Origin: Gaopeijia sp032250675
GTDB lineage: Bacteria; Gemmatimonadota; Gemmatimonadetes; Longimicrobiales; Gaopeijiaceae
Length of the DNA stretch: 27,337 nt
Direction: 5' to 3'
Assembly: GCA_032250675.1 (NCBI GenBank)
Contig: JAVVEY010000026.1
Span: 1 to 27,337 of the forward strand
Position numbers and translations under genes: made by a program. Below are positions 27,013-27,337 of this stretch, in pieces. Under the pieces are notes generated by a model. It had not been told where the DNA came from. It did not search any database and was given only the letters and a program-made list of their open reading frames with translations. How positions within the stretch are numbered: the first letter of the stretch is position 1; every line of letters begins with the position of its first letter.

Positions 27013-27337
27013 GGCTTCGAAGATGAGGGGACCCGGCACGGCCAGCGCCGCAGACGCCGCGGGCGAAGCAGGCGGCGACGTTCCGGCCCGCGAACCTCGG
27101 GGCGCCGATCGCCCGCCGTCGTGAGCGACGCAGGATCGCCGCCACCCTCGGACGTGGCCACCTTCTTCAACGACCCCCGCACGATCGGCGCGTCGCGTTC
27201 CACGGTGACGCGCCGCGGGTTCGGCCCTGCTGACCGCGCGCCCACCCATCCCCCGCCACCCATCCCCCGCAAGACCGCCCGGCACCTCACGGCACATCCC
27301 TCACGGCACATCACGCCGGTCAGATGGATGCCCTCGT
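27013..27337. other. Right-edge region with tandem 14-bp duplications; no firm gene
   Basis: A 33-residue plus-strand frame (27023-27124, Ala/Gly/Pro-rich) overlaps by four bases a GTG at 27121. That GTG opens a Pro/His/Arg-rich frame (start SDAGSPPPSDVATFFNDP) running off the window. Third-position G/C is high, but there is no SD and the second frame crosses two 14-bp tandem duplications that would shift phase. I treat both as doubtful. Confidence 0.35.
27243..27312. repeat. Two adjacent 14-bp tandem duplications
   Basis: CACCCATCCCCCGC occurs twice back to back (27243-27256, 27257-27270). CCTCACGGCACATC occurs twice back to back (27285-27298, 27299-27312). Both are exact and of a length not divisible by three. 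Confidence 0.8.

Overview
This is a GC-rich (roughly two-thirds G+C by eye) bacterial chromosomal window with strong G/C preference at third codon positions. It has no rRNA, tRNA or intact mobile element, and no CRISPR array. Gemmatimonadota or a close relative is the best guess, as an inference. The reasons are an ADOP-type permease remnant, an M14 carboxypeptidase remnant, a bacilliredoxin (YtxJ-like) gene, an outer-membrane beta-barrel and several lipoproteins, which together indicate a diderm.

Left part (1-3.9 kb): an ECF sigma factor gene broken by an in-frame amber codon; a carboxymuconolactone decarboxylase/AhpD-like gene behind two tandem TetR-type operators, followed by its probable TetR regulator; a short putative transcription unit (about 2440-2654) with a promoter, a Shine-Dalgarno (SD) sequence fully complementary to the 16S rRNA tail, and a strong terminator; a thioredoxin-fold (Prx-like) gene; and a scar where a permease remnant meets a ring-cleavage dioxygenase (VOC) remnant.

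Middle (3.9-17.4 kb): an AttEFGH-like set (ATPase, FtsX-type permease and a secreted lipocalin-like AttH/CrtC-family protein, with overlapping ends); greA; purE-purK; a divergent acyl-CoA dehydrogenase/oxidase-like gene; an outer-membrane beta-barrel; tyrS; an SRPBCC gene coupled to a membrane-anchored YtxJ-like bacilliredoxin; and a TonB-N-terminus-like single-span protein ahead of a strong terminator.

Right part (17.4-27.3 kb): a cobalamin-binding-type radical SAM protein; a divergent ALDH7/antiquitin-type dehydrogenase whose mRNA may be leaderless; an operon of cupredoxin lipoprotein, four-helix membrane protein and type II NADH dehydrogenase (electron transfer); two small exported proteins, the first apparently starting at AUC; a SnoaL/DUF4440-like lipoprotein; a two-helix membrane protein next to a frameshifted M14 peptidase tail; and a two-gene unit joining an orphan N-terminal segment of a MoxR/Mg-chelatase-type ATPase to a four-helix membrane protein. 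Upstream of that unit lie three evenly spaced inverted repeats with GTGGAA/TTCCAC arms (26879-27012), the most unusual non-coding structure here.

Most genes are housekeeping or metabolic. I did not see a convincing complete novel defence or biosynthetic system. The best leads are the phased inverted-repeat array with its two-gene unit, the mini-transcript at 2.4-2.65 kb, and the orphan radical SAM gene. All identifications come from motif recognition by eye; no database search was possible.
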